A stretch of DNA of 64,000 bases from Flavobacterium branchiicola (GCF_018383905.1 NZ_JAGYWA010000006.1:389634-453633); one strand, 5' to 3'; numbered from the stretch's first letter, positions 42,170 to 51,226 are shown. Notes: generated from the letters alone by a model not told the origin. Numbers and translations are program-made.

Positions 42170-43046
42170 TTTAAAAAGTTATTTAAATCTTCACTTAATT
42201 GTTTTTATCTGGGGTTTTACAGCCATTTTAGGCGCCTTAATTACAATCGATGCCGAAAATTTAGTCTGGTTTAGAATGCTTCTTGCTATGATTTTTCTTG
42301 GAGGATTTATTATCTATAAAAAACAATCTTTTCAGGTACCAATAAAAGAACTTTTTAAGTTGATTTTTGTTGGTTTACTGATTGCTTTACACTGGATTTT
42401 CTTTTTTAAAGCAATTCATGTTTCAAACGTTTCAATTACACTATCCATATTTTCTTTGGGCGCATTTTTTGCCTCTTTATTAGAACCGCTTTTCTTCGGA
42501 CGAAAAGTATTATGGTACGAGGTTTTCTTCGGATTGATTATTATAGCAGGTTTAGCCTTGATATTGCAGGTTGAGATTAAATATCTTACAGGTGTTTATT
42601 ATGCGTTAGCCGCCATAATTCTTGGGGTTTTATTTACTTTGATGAATGGGAAATTAATATCAGATCATGAGCCATCTGTAATTACATTTTACGAGTTTGG
42701 TGCCGGCGTTTTCTTTATTACTATTTATTTTTTAGTACAAGGAAAATTCAATAGAGATTTCTTTACAATGTCATTAAACAATTGGGGCTTGCTCTTTATT
42801 TTGGCTTCAATATGTACTGCTTATGCCTTTACCGCATCGGTAAAAGTAATGCAACGATTAACGCCTTATACTGTAATGTTAACGACTAATTTAGAGCCTG
42901 TTTACGGAATTGTATTAGCGTATTTTATTCTGGGCGGAAAAGAAAAAATGAGTGTCGAATTTTACATAGGAGCAGTCATAATTATTATTACTGTGATTCT
43001 AAATGGGGTTTTCAAACATTACCAAAATAAGAAAGAAAACTTGTAA
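42156..43046 (+). CDS. EamA/DMT family transporter
   Basis: 296 residues with ten predicted helices in two EamA repeats. The first has LNLHLIVFIWGFTAILGALI and LHWIFFFKAIHVSNVSIT; the second has GVYYALAAIILGVLFTLMNG and YTVMLTTNLEPVYGIVLAYF. Drug/metabolite exporters of this type move small solutes or amino acids; the substrate is unknown. It starts inside the end of the LptF/G gene. Confidence 0.92.
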   Translation: MRNDNLKSYLNLHLIVFIWGFTAILGALITIDAENLVWFRMLLAMIFLGGFIIYKKQSFQVPIKELFKLIFVGLLIALHWIFFFKAIHVSNVSITLSIFSLGAFFASLLEPLFFGRKVLWYEVFFGLIIIAGLALILQVEIKYLTGVYYALAAIILGVLFTLMNGKLISDHEPSVITFYEFGAGVFFITIYFLVQGKFNRDFFTMSLNNWGLLFILASICTAYAFTASVKVMQRLTPYTVMLTTNLEPVYGIVLAYFILGGKEKMSVEFYIGAVIIIITVILNGVFKHYQNKKENL

Positions 43047-43118
43047 TAGTTTCCTTATTTTTAAAATGCATTTTTATACTTTAAATAACAATTAACTTCG
43101 CCAATGATATAATATTTT

Positions 43119-43126
43119 TATATTTG
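43119..43126 (+). promoter_or_regulatory. -7 box of the accA promoter
   Basis: TATATTTG followed by CGG, 32 bases before the accA ATG. The -33 region is a weak TTCG. Confidence 0.6.
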
Positions 43127-43158
43127 CGGTTCGATTTAAAAACAAAATTCAAAACTCC

Positions 43159-44112
43159 ATGGAATATTTAGATTTTGAGCTTCCAATAAAAGAACTTGAA
43201 GAACAATTAGAAAAGTGCGTTATAATTGGAAAAGAATCTGATGTTGATGTTACGCCAACGTGTAAAGAAATCAACAAGAAACTAGAACAGACTAAGAAAG
43301 AAATATATAAAAATCTTACTGCCTGGCAACGTGTACAATTGTCAAGACATCCAAACAGACCATATACTTTAGATTATATCAGAGCAATTTGCGGTGATAC
43401 ATTCTTAGAGCTTCATGGTGACCGTAACTTTAAAGATGATAAAGCGATGGTTGGTGGTCTTGGAAAAATAAACGGACAGTCGTTTATGATCGTAGGTCAG
43501 CAAAAAGGTTTTAATACAAAAACACGTCAGTACCGTAATTTTGGTATGGCAAACCCTGAAGGATACCGTAAAGCTTTGCGTTTGATGAAAATGGCAGAGA
43601 AATTCGGAATTCCGGTTCTTACTTTAGTAGATACTCCGGGTGCATACCCTGGGCTTGAAGCTGAAGAAAGAGGGCAAGGTGAAGCGATTGCAAGAAATAT
43701 TTTTGAAATGGTTCGTTTGCAAGTGCCAATTATTACCATTATTGTTGGTGAAGGTGCTTCTGGTGGAGCATTAGGAATTGGTGTTGGAGATAAAGTTTAT
43801 ATGTTAGAGAATACTTGGTATTCTGTAATTTCTCCTGAATCATGTTCTTCAATTTTATGGAAAAGCTGGGAGTACAAAGAACGTGCTGCAGATGCTTTAA
43901 AATTGACTTCATCGGATATGAAAAAACAAAAATTAGTTGATGATGTTATTCCTGAGCCACTTGGCGGAGCGCACTATGATCGCGAAACTACTTTTAAAAC
44001 AGTAGCAGAATATATCACCAAAGGATATAATGAATTGAAAGACTTATCAACAGCTGATTTAATTGCCCAAAGAATGGATAAATACAGCAATATGGGTGAG
44101 TACAAAGAATAA
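43159..44112 (+). CDS. accA: acetyl-CoA carboxylase, carboxyltransferase subunit alpha
   Basis: 317 residues, normal length. The N-terminal helical part (FELPIKELEEQLEKCVI) is followed by the crotonase-like domain: RPYTLDYIRAICGDTFLELH, DDKAMVGGLGKI, TLVDTPGAYPGLEAEERGQG, IVGEGASGGALGIGV and SVISPESCSSILWK. It forms the carboxyltransferase with AccD, encoded elsewhere, for malonyl-CoA synthesis. Monocistronic with its own terminator. Confidence 0.96.
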   Translation: MEYLDFELPIKELEEQLEKCVIIGKESDVDVTPTCKEINKKLEQTKKEIYKNLTAWQRVQLSRHPNRPYTLDYIRAICGDTFLELHGDRNFKDDKAMVGGLGKINGQSFMIVGQQKGFNTKTRQYRNFGMANPEGYRKALRLMKMAEKFGIPVLTLVDTPGAYPGLEAEERGQGEAIARNIFEMVRLQVPIITIIVGEGASGGALGIGVGDKVYMLENTWYSVISPESCSSILWKSWEYKERAADALKLTSSDMKKQKLVDDVIPEPLGGAHYDRETTFKTVAEYITKGYNELKDLSTADLIAQRMDKYSNMGEYKE

Positions 44113-44130
44113 ATTCATACAATATGATAA

Positions 44131-44165
44131 AAAATCCGAAGCCCTGCGGTTTCGGATTTTTTTTT
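44131..44165 (+). terminator. terminator after accA
   Basis: AAAATCCGAA and TTCGGATTTT pair around GCCCTGCGGT, followed by a long T tract. Confidence 0.92.
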
Positions 44166-44252
44166 GGTTATGAACACAAAAACTTATTTATAAACAATAC
44201 AATAGTTATAACTCGCTAGCAATTTTTTTTTAAATTTTGTTACTTTCGCTAT

Positions 44253-45797
44253 ATGGAAAATTTCAAAAATGTAAACCCTGTAAAGGTAGATAAAACCACT
44301 ATTATTAATCTCGAAAAAGGGAAACTCCCTCCGCAAGTACTTGAAATGGAGGAGGCTGTGCTAGGAGCGATGATGATTGATAAAAAGGGGGTAGATGATG
44401 TAATTGATATTTTGCAGCCCGATGCTTTTTATAAAGATGCACACAAGCATATTTTTGAGGCGATTTTGCAGCTTTTTACAGAAACACAGCCAATCGATTT
44501 ATTGACTGTTTCGAGTCAGTTAAAGAAAAATGGAAAACTGGAGCTTGCTGGTGGAGATTTTTACCTGATTCAGCTTACGCAGAAAATTGCTTCGTCTGCA
44601 CATATCGAATTTCACTCGCGTATTATTCTGCAAAAGTTTATTCAGAGAAGTTTAATTAGAATTTCCTCTGAAATTATTGAAGAATCGTATGATGAGACAA
44701 CAGACGTATTCGATTTGCTTGATAGAGCGGAGTCTAAATTATACGAAGTAACTCAGGGAAATATCAAGCGTAGTTCTGAAACCGCACAGAGTTTAGTTTT
44801 ACAAGCTAAAAAGAAAATTGAAGAGATTTCTAAAAAAGAGGGATTAAGTGGTGTAGAAACTGGCTTTACTAATTTAGATAAACTAACTTCAGGATGGCAG
44901 CCAAGTGATTTAATTATTATCGCGGCAAGACCTGCGATGGGAAAAACGGCATTTGTACTTTCTATGGCCAGAAATATTGCTATTCAATATGGGCATGGAG
45001 TAGCTTTGTTCTCTCTGGAGATGGCTTCAGTTCAGCTGATTACCAGGCTAATTTCTTCTGAAACAGGATTGTCATCAGAAAAATTGCGTACAGGTAAATT
45101 AGAGGCACATGAATGGACAATGTTAAGTACTAAAGTAAAAGATTTAGAAAAAGCACCTTTATTTATTGATGATACACCCTCACTTTCTATTTTCGATTTA
45201 AGAGCAAAATGCCGTCGTTTAGCATCGCAACATGGTATTAAAATTATCATTATAGATTATTTGCAGTTAATGACTGCGGGAGGAAATGCTAAAGGAGGAG
45301 GAAACCGTGAGCAGGAAATTTCGACAATTTCCCGAAACTTAAAAGCTTTGGCAAAAGAACTTAACGTTCCGGTTATTGCACTTTCCCAGTTATCGCGTGC
45401 TGTTGAGACACGTGGTTCTAGTAAAAGACCTTTACTTTCGGATCTTCGTGAATCTGGAGCGATTGAGCAGGATGCCGATATCGTTTCGTTTTTATACCGA
45501 CCTGAATATTATAAAATTGAAGAATGGGATGATGATGAGGCTTCGCCAACTGCTGGTCAGGCAGAAATTATGATCGCAAAACACCGTAATGGTGGTATCG
45601 AAAACATTCGTTTGAAATTTTTAGGACACTTAGGAAAATTTGATAACCTTGATGAATTTTCGGGTGGTTATGATGATCTGCCATCAAAAATGAATCATGA
45701 TGATAATCCTTTTATTACCAAAAATCTCCCATCTGCAAACGAAGCATTTGGCAGTAATCTGAATGACGACGATGATGATAGCGATGTGCCATTCTAA
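44253..45797 (+). CDS. dnaB: replicative DNA helicase DnaB
   Basis: 514 residues, no intein. The N-terminal helical domain has PPQVLEMEEAVLGAMMIDKK and FYKDAHKHIFEAILQL. The RecA-type motor has the Walker A IIAARPAMGKTAFVL, ALFSLEMASVQLITR, the Walker B IIIIDYLQLM, and the QLSRAVETRGSSKRPLLSDL with RESGAIEQDADIV arginine-finger region. A low-complexity tail of Asp residues (NDDDDDSDVPF) ends it. A TACTTTCG box lies 5-12 bases before the ATG, so the leader may be extremely short. Confidence 0.96.
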   Translation: MENFKNVNPVKVDKTTIINLEKGKLPPQVLEMEEAVLGAMMIDKKGVDDVIDILQPDAFYKDAHKHIFEAILQLFTETQPIDLLTVSSQLKKNGKLELAGGDFYLIQLTQKIASSAHIEFHSRIILQKFIQRSLIRISSEIIEESYDETTDVFDLLDRAESKLYEVTQGNIKRSSETAQSLVLQAKKKIEEISKKEGLSGVETGFTNLDKLTSGWQPSDLIIIAARPAMGKTAFVLSMARNIAIQYGHGVALFSLEMASVQLITRLISSETGLSSEKLRTGKLEAHEWTMLSTKVKDLEKAPLFIDDTPSLSIFDLRAKCRRLASQHGIKIIIIDYLQLMTAGGNAKGGGNREQEISTISRNLKALAKELNVPVIALSQLSRAVETRGSSKRPLLSDLRESGAIEQDADIVSFLYRPEYYKIEEWDDDEASPTAGQAEIMIAKHRNGGIENIRLKFLGHLGKFDNLDEFSGGYDDLPSKMNHDDNPFITKNLPSANEAFGSNLNDDDDDSDVPF

Positions 45798-45808
45798 AAA
45801 TATTTACC

Positions 45809-45836
45809 AAAAGCCTTTTTATAAGGCTTTTTTTAT
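45809..45836 (+). terminator. terminator after dnaB
   Basis: AAAAGCCTT and AAGGCTTTT pair around TTTAT, followed by T. Confidence 0.88.
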
Positions 45837-45932
45837 GTTAAAAGGTTAAATTTCTTAATAAAATTCAGTAGTTTAGCGTGCCGATTCTAAAAGAATTCGA
45901 CTATTAAATAACAACCAAAAACAAATTTAATC

Positions 45933-46289
45933 ATGAGTAAAGAAAAATTCCCTGGACCTATTCACGTTCCAGTGTCAACTGCAAAAGCGTGGGAAAAAAA
46001 GTATGATGATGATTCCTCTATAGAAGAAAGAGGAGGAAAGGATAAAGTTAAAGCTTTTTTAATTCCACGCGAAAGTTTAAAAAAAGTACTTAAACTTAAA
46101 ACGGATGCTGTTTTTGCATACATTGGAATAAATGATGACAACGAAAAGACATTGCTTTTTGTTGGAGCAAAATTAAATCCCTTAACAGGTAAGTATGAAA
46201 ACGTTTACGGACCTCCGGAAAATGGTGATAATGCTGAGGGTGGCGAAGAAGTTGCTTATGATGGAGCAAGACCATGTCCTCCTTATTGA
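45933..46289 (+). CDS. small protein with a C-terminal CPPY tail, unknown
   Basis: 118 residues. There is no signal peptide or membrane helix. A compact alpha/beta-looking core (SKEKFPGPIHVPVSTAKAWE; DAVFAYIGINDDNEKTLLFV) is followed by an acidic, Gly-rich stretch and the ending AYDGARPCPPY, which holds the only Cys. I do not know a family name. It is followed closely by a 7TM protein, a histidine kinase and a response regulator on the same strand, so a signalling role is possible but not shown. Confidence 0.75.
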   Translation: MSKEKFPGPIHVPVSTAKAWEKKYDDDSSIEERGGKDKVKAFLIPRESLKKVLKLKTDAVFAYIGINDDNEKTLLFVGAKLNPLTGKYENVYGPPENGDNAEGGEEVAYDGARPCPPY

Positions 46290-46300
46290 TTTTGACTTTA

Positions 46301-46951
46301 ATGTTTAAAATGGATGATTTTTTAATATATTCAAGTTATTTAATCTTATTAATTAATCTTATTTTATATTCATATAGCTTTTTCCGAAAGGAAAAAGCTA
46401 ATGTTTTTTTTGTTTCCTATCTCGCCTTTGCTTTTATTCTGCAGTTTTTAATGGAAGTTATGTACTATCTGCGCGAGGATAATTTATATTTTGTTAATTC
46501 CTTTTTTATAGGACAAATGATTTTATTAGGCTTGTTTTATAATTCATTATTAACTAATAAGAAACAAAAAATATTTGTAAAATCTACCTTAATAAGTGCG
46601 TTGTTAATTTTTGCTGTGCAATTTAGTATTGATCCGAATCAGTTTTTTAAATACAATTTATTTGGAATTACTTTAACATCGTTGCTTATTGTTGTTTTTG
46701 CATTATTGCATTTTTACAATATGCTGACAGAAAGCAAAAAATATTATTATACCAGTATTGGGGTTATATTTTATTTACTGGCAAGTACTGTACTATATGT
46801 CGTTGGTAATCTTTCTCTAGAATTTAGTACAGATTTAAAATATATCATTTGGTTGGTAAATGCATTTTTACTTTTAATATATTATTTGTTTATATTGTAC
46901 GATTGGAAAGTAACATTTTTTGATAAAACGAAAATGGATTTAAGAAAGTAA
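46301..46951 (+). CDS. seven-helix membrane protein, probable sensor partner
   Basis: 216 residues from the ATG at 46301. An ATG at 46274 would overlap the previous gene by 16 bases, and another ATG is at 46310. Seven predicted helices fill the protein, e.g. LIYSSYLILLINLILYSYSF, VFFVSYLAFAFILQFLMEVM, SIGVIFYLLASTVLYVVGNL and WLVNAFLLLIYYLFILYDW, with little loop sequence. It has no kinase or other domain. It ends 2 bases before the histidine kinase, so a split sensor-kinase pair is likely. Ligand unknown. Confidence 0.72.
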   Translation: MFKMDDFLIYSSYLILLINLILYSYSFFRKEKANVFFVSYLAFAFILQFLMEVMYYLREDNLYFVNSFFIGQMILLGLFYNSLLTNKKQKIFVKSTLISALLIFAVQFSIDPNQFFKYNLFGITLTSLLIVVFALLHFYNMLTESKKYYYTSIGVIFYLLASTVLYVVGNLSLEFSTDLKYIIWLVNAFLLLIYYLFILYDWKVTFFDKTKMDLRK

Positions 46952-46953
46952 TT

Positions 46954-47742
46954 ATGGGGCATTCAATTCCTGAAAAAGAACTTGTAGTAATAATTCTGTA
47001 CACTTCTCTGTTCTTTATTATTGTGGCAATTGCGTTAATTATATTCTTTTATTTTTCCAGAAAGAAAATAATTCAAAAAGAACTTGAAAAAATAGACCTG
47101 ATGCTGCAATATCAAAAAGAACAATTGCATGCTGTAATTTTTACTCAGGAAGAAGAACGTAAAAGAATTGCTCAGGATTTGCACGATGATATTAGTTCTA
47201 AACTTAATATTGTTTCTCTAAACACTCATTTGCTTTCGGCTCCTGATTTATCTGAAGACGAAACAAAAGAGATTACCGAAAATATTATAAACCTTACTAC
47301 AAAAGCGCTTGAGAATTCCAGAAAAATAGCACATAATTTGTTACCGCCTGTTTTTGAGAAATTTGGACTCAATGCTGGTATTGAAGAATTATGTGGAGAG
47401 TTTGAAAGCAGTAAAGCGGTCAAAGTTCATTATACCAATACTATAGATTTTGATGAAAAAGAAATCGATCGGCATTTACACGTTTTTAGAATTTTACAGG
47501 AGTTAATGAATAATTCACTTCGACATGGAAAAGCAACAGAAATTTGGATTTCGTTTGAAAATATTGACGGAATAAATAGTTGTAGCTACAAAGACAATGG
47601 TGTTGGTTTTGAAGCCAAAAATTGTGAAAATCAGAAAGGTTTAGGAATGAAAAACATCGATAGCCGAATTTCTTTTTTGGATGGTACAATTAAAATAATG
47701 TCACAATTACATAAAGGAATTGTTGTAAATTTTACATTTTAA
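46954..47742 (+). CDS. sensor histidine kinase (HisKA_3 / NarX-type)
   Basis: 262 residues. One N-terminal membrane helix (about 10-34), a short coiled coil, then the HisKA_3 dimerisation helix EERKRIAQDLHDDISSKLNI with phospho-acceptor His77. The HATPase domain has the N-box ILQELMNNSLRHGKATEIWI, G1 DNGVGF and G2 KGLGMKNI, all intact. It has no large sensor domain of its own and starts 2 bases after the 7TM gene. Partner of the LuxR-type regulator at 47855. Confidence 0.92.
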   Translation: MGHSIPEKELVVIILYTSLFFIIVAIALIIFFYFSRKKIIQKELEKIDLMLQYQKEQLHAVIFTQEEERKRIAQDLHDDISSKLNIVSLNTHLLSAPDLSEDETKEITENIINLTTKALENSRKIAHNLLPPVFEKFGLNAGIEELCGEFESSKAVKVHYTNTIDFDEKEIDRHLHVFRILQELMNNSLRHGKATEIWISFENIDGINSCSYKDNGVGFEAKNCENQKGLGMKNIDSRISFLDGTIKIMSQLHKGIVVNFTF

Positions 47743-47854
47743 AGTCTAAATTTCTATATAAACGGTCTTTTTGTATATTATATAGGATTACTTCGCTATT
47801 TTATGGTACTTATTTCGTAATTTCGGCATACCAAAGACTAAAACTAAACTGAAA

Positions 47855-48520
47855 ATGAATGCGGCTATTAAAATTGCTTTAGTTGATGATGAAATTTTAT
47901 TTCGAAAAGGAATTGCTTTTTTATTACAGCGAGAATCAAATATCGAAATAATTTTTGAAGCATCAGACGGCGAAGAACTTATTTTGAATCTGGAAAAGAT
48001 TGAAGATAAGCCAGATATTATTATTATGGATTTAAAAATGCCGATCTTAAACGGCGTTGAAGCCACTAAAATTATTCGAAAGTCCTATCCGGATATTAAA
48101 ATAATAGCACTCACAAGTTATGACACTAAATCGTTTATTGCTAATATGATTCAGGTTGGTGCCGTTGCTTATCTTATAAAAAATACCACACCAAAAGATC
48201 TGATTCATACTATAAATGAGGTTGCCAGAAAAGGATTTTATTATAACGAAAATGTTCTGAGGATTATACAAGAGACTATTGTTTCATCAAAAAATTCAAA
48301 AGGACAATTAGAAACAAGCTTTCTTTCTCCCCGCGAAATAGAAATTCTTCAGCTTATTTGTCAACAAAAGACAACTACAGAAATTGCAGAACATCTTTTT
48401 TTAAGTCCAAGAACGGTAGAGGGGCATCGCAATAATTTATTACTTAAAACAGAATCCAGAAATATTGCAGGATTGGTGGTGTATGCAATTCAAAATGAAA
48501 TTGCAGTACTGACAATCTAA
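47855..48520 (+). CDS. NarL/LuxR-type response regulator
   Basis: 221 residues. The receiver domain has ALVDDEILFRKGIAFLL, with the acidic pair D11-D12, phospho-acceptor D59 in IIIMDLKMP, Thr in IIALTSYD and Lys in AYLIKNTTP. The C-terminal LuxR helix-turn-helix (about 150-215) has LSPREIEILQLICQQKTTTE and SPRTVEGHRNNL. Cognate of the kinase at 46954, 112 bases upstream. Confidence 0.94.
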   Translation: MNAAIKIALVDDEILFRKGIAFLLQRESNIEIIFEASDGEELILNLEKIEDKPDIIIMDLKMPILNGVEATKIIRKSYPDIKIIALTSYDTKSFIANMIQVGAVAYLIKNTTPKDLIHTINEVARKGFYYNENVLRIIQETIVSSKNSKGQLETSFLSPREIEILQLICQQKTTTEIAEHLFLSPRTVEGHRNNLLLKTESRNIAGLVVYAIQNEIAVLTI

Positions 48521-48521
48521 A

Positions 48522-48650
48522 TTAGTTACTTGTTAAAAATTGAATCGACAATATATAGTAAAAAATTATTGTCACTACAAGAACGCAGATTCCTATTTTC
48601 TGTATTATATTAAGCCCATTACGCTGGTTATTTCTCTCATTGAATTTCAT
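48522..48650 (-). CDS. small single-helix membrane protein with a strong Shine-Dalgarno
   Basis: A 42-residue frame, too short for most ORF searches. It starts MKFNERNNQRNGLNIIQ with a hydrophilic, basic head, then one membrane helix (about 20-38: IGICVLVVTIIFYYILSIQF) and ends LTSN. AAAAAAGGAGACGATG places GGAG four bases before the ATG, which is unusual in a genome where most genes lack such a site. It ends 2 bases from the convergent response regulator stop. The remainder of the 332-base gap to 48853 holds nothing recognised. Confidence 0.5.
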   Translation of the reverse strand: MKFNERNNQRNGLNIIQKIGICVLVVTIIFYYILSIQFLTSN

Positions 48651-48852
48651 CGTCTCCTTTTTTATTGATTTATCTTTCAATGATTTGGGTTATCAAATGT
48701 AAGTAGAAAAAACTTTTGTGAAATACGTGTTTTTACGTGTTTTTGCAAAATAGTTTTCACAGTTATATTTAACAATTCTAATAGCCATAAAACAAAGAGA
48801 TGTATGATGTTTTTTGATGCTTCCTTTATATCTTTACTAAAATAATATTCGC

Positions 48853-50112
48853 ATGAAGAAGAGTTTGGTTTGTGTTTTTTTGTTTCTACTATCCTTATCA
48901 GCACGTGCTTCGTTTATTTTACTTCCGATGGACGAAACAACGCAGCAAAATCATCTAAAAGCTTACGGAATTACATATTGGTGCTTAAGTAAAGATTATA
49001 AGGCCAGTTGGCTTCTTAATTATAGAGGAGGTTCTTTTTTACTGCCGGATGCTGAGGAAATTAGAAAAGAATGCAAAATTCGTGGAGTAAGTTTTGAAGT
49101 ACTTTCAGATAGTGAAGAAGCTTCAATTTTGAACGAAATTTCGAGCCCCTCACAAAATATGGAATCTGTTATTTTAGAGAAAGCACCCAAAATTGCAGTT
49201 TATACGCCAAAAGGAAAGCAACCATGGGATGATGCCGTAACATTAGTATTAACGTATGCCGAAATTCCTTTTACTCCAATTTATGATGAAGAAGTTTTAA
49301 GTGATCAATTGTTACTTTACGATTGGTTGCACCTTCATCATGAAGATTTTACAGGGCAATATGGTAAATTTTATGCGGCTTATAAAAATACACCCTGGTA
49401 TATCGATCAGAAAAGAGATGCAGAAGCCCTGGCGACAAAACTCGGATATGCCAAAGTTTCACAAGAAAAAGGAGCAGTAGCTAAAAAAATTCGTGATTTT
49501 GTAATAGGTGGTGGTTTTATGTTTGCCATGTGTTCTGCGACAGACAGTTTTGATATTGCACTTTCAGCCGATGGAGTTGATATCTGTGAAGCGATGTTTG
49601 ACGGTGATGCCAGTGAATCAAATTACCAGTCAAAACTGGATTATGGAAATTCATTTGCCTTTAAAAATTTTACTTTAGAAAGAAGACCGGAAGTTTATGA
49701 GTTTTCAGATATTGATATGACCACTAAACGAAGAGTTCCTATGGACAAAGATTATTTCACTTTAATGGAGTTTTCGGCAAAATGGGACCCAATTCCGAGT
49801 ATGTTGTGTCAAAACCATACACAGTTGGTAAAAGGTTTTATGGGACAAACTACTTCATTTGATACTTCATTAATAAAATCCAATGTACTAATAATGGGTA
49901 CATGCGAAATTAATGGAGAATCAAGATACATTCATGGAGAAAAAGGAAAGGGAATGTTTACTTTTTTTGGAGGTCATGATCCGGAAGATTTTCAACATCA
50001 GGTGGGAGATCCGCCAACAGTTCTTGATTTGCATCCTAATTCACCTGGTTATCGATTGATTCTTAACAATGTTTTATTTCCTGCCGCAAGAAAGAAAAAG
50101 CTGAAAACATAA
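48853..50112 (+). CDS. exported protein of a Bacteroidota family, unknown function
   Basis: 419 residues with a signal peptide (VCVFLFLLSLSARASF). Near the mature N-terminus is MDETTQQNHLKAYGITYWCL, then WLLNYRGGSFLLPDAEEIRK. Later come LLLYDWLHLHHEDFTGQYG, a glycine-rich IGGGFMFAMCSATDSFDI and the C-terminal GKGMFTFFGGHDPEDFQHQV. I recall relatives labelled 'asparagine synthetase B', but no ATP-PPi motif of that enzyme is visible. The GGGF..CSATD and FFGGHDPE motifs suggest a glutamine-amidotransferase-like fold, which is an inference. Confidence 0.75.
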   Translation: MKKSLVCVFLFLLSLSARASFILLPMDETTQQNHLKAYGITYWCLSKDYKASWLLNYRGGSFLLPDAEEIRKECKIRGVSFEVLSDSEEASILNEISSPSQNMESVILEKAPKIAVYTPKGKQPWDDAVTLVLTYAEIPFTPIYDEEVLSDQLLLYDWLHLHHEDFTGQYGKFYAAYKNTPWYIDQKRDAEALATKLGYAKVSQEKGAVAKKIRDFVIGGGFMFAMCSATDSFDIALSADGVDICEAMFDGDASESNYQSKLDYGNSFAFKNFTLERRPEVYEFSDIDMTTKRRVPMDKDYFTLMEFSAKWDPIPSMLCQNHTQLVKGFMGQTTSFDTSLIKSNVLIMGTCEINGESRYIHGEKGKGMFTFFGGHDPEDFQHQVGDPPTVLDLHPNSPGYRLILNNVLFPAARKKKLKT

Positions 50113-50113
50113 T

Positions 50114-50917
50114 TTAGTTTATTGAAAATTCAAACCAAATCGGAATATGATCGGAAATTCTCTTTGCTTCTGACAATGAATCAAATTTCTTGTAAAACGG
50201 AATTATACCGGAATTAATGTAACGTAAAGTGTTTGATTTGTAAAACATATTATCAAATTCTGATGCGAGACAGATATTATTTCTGCATTTTTGTTTCAGC
50301 GTCGTTTTCTGATTTTGTAAAATAGGAGAGTAGCCCATCTTTTTCAACGGATTAAAAACGGTATGAGATTGTGGGCAATTGAAATCTCCCAAAAAAATTA
50401 AATTTAGATCTGGATATTCGGCCGGTAAAAATTTAAAATATTTAATTTCTGTTTCCGGTTGTTTGCTTTTGGTGATAGCATGAAAGTTTGTAAGCGTTAT
50501 AAGCTTTTTATTCACCTTGAATGTTGCAAAGTAAGGTTCACGATCAATTTCAAGATTGTATTTTTTTTCCAGCCAGGGTTTTCCTTTTAGTTGTGCTTTA
50601 CTAGTTTTCCAGATGTAAGCATAACGTTCGGTTTTGTAACTGCTGCTGCTTGTAGGATCGCTAATGGCATAGTCCCAGTGAGATCCTTTTTCGTTTAATA
50701 CAGTTGCAAGTTTCGCTACTGCCTGAGCACCGCCATATCCTGCCACAACTTCCTGAAGAGCAATGATGTCGTAATCCTGAATAGTATTGGCAATAAAGTT
50801 TATTTCAGACTGAGATTTAGATTTTCCAAAATTTTCAATGTTCCAGGAAACAATTTTAATTTGTGAAAAAAGGAAAATGCTGTAAAAAAAGAAAATGAGG
50901 CTTAGAGTGTTTTTCAT
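50114..50917 (-). CDS. exported endonuclease/exonuclease/phosphatase family protein
   Basis: 267 residues with a signal peptide (LSLIFFFYSIFLFSQ). The EEP catalytic motifs are all present: IKIVSWNIENFGK, IIALQEVVAGYGG, LTNFHAITK, LIFLGDFNCPQSH and ISDHIPIWFEF, which give the metal-binding Glu, the Asp-Asn pair and the terminal Asp-His. Size and order match bacterial DNase I-like enzymes. It converges with the gene at 48853, one base between their stops. Confidence 0.9.
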   Translation of the reverse strand: MKNTLSLIFFFYSIFLFSQIKIVSWNIENFGKSKSQSEINFIANTIQDYDIIALQEVVAGYGGAQAVAKLATVLNEKGSHWDYAISDPTSSSSYKTERYAYIWKTSKAQLKGKPWLEKKYNLEIDREPYFATFKVNKKLITLTNFHAITKSKQPETEIKYFKFLPAEYPDLNLIFLGDFNCPQSHTVFNPLKKMGYSPILQNQKTTLKQKCRNNICLASEFDNMFYKSNTLRYINSGIIPFYKKFDSLSEAKRISDHIPIWFEFSIN

Positions 50918-50971
50918 GCAGTATTTAAAGTATCAAATATAAGCATTTCAAAATTTCACTTTTACGACATT

Positions 50972-51226
50972 TTAATGCTTTTTATATCTGTTTTTTAAAG
51001 CAGTTCCAATAATGATAATCTGTAAAACCAAAAGCGCCGGTATAAAAACCATTTTCCATTCGATCTTAAGCCATCCGCTCTTTTCTGAGATAATGATAAA
51101 ACTTAGTGACAAAAAAATACATAGCAACATTGTTTTCATAAGTATTTTGTTATTAGTTGTATATATTTTTGATATTAACTTTTGATGAAAACTTTCATCA
51201 AAAAAAAGGTTATTCTTGGTTTTCAT
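50972..51226 (-). CDS. small membrane protein, unknown
   Basis: 84 residues from the ATG at 51226 (MKTKNNLFFDESFHQKLISK); an earlier ATG at 51253 adds nine unlikely residues. Two helices at about 30-48 and 60-77 (TMLLCIFLSLSFIIIS; MVFIPALLVLQIIIIGTAL). The C-terminus is basic (KNRYKKH). It lies just downstream of the response regulator at 51309 on the same strand and may belong to the kinase operon. Function unknown. Confidence 0.6.
   Translation of the reverse strand: MKTKNNLFFDESFHQKLISKIYTTNNKILMKTMLLCIFLSLSFIIISEKSGWLKIEWKMVFIPALLVLQIIIIGTALKNRYKKH

Noticed and set aside
44253..45797. Intein in dnaB
   Set aside because: The gene is the normal length (514 residues) with continuous helicase motifs and no splicing blocks.
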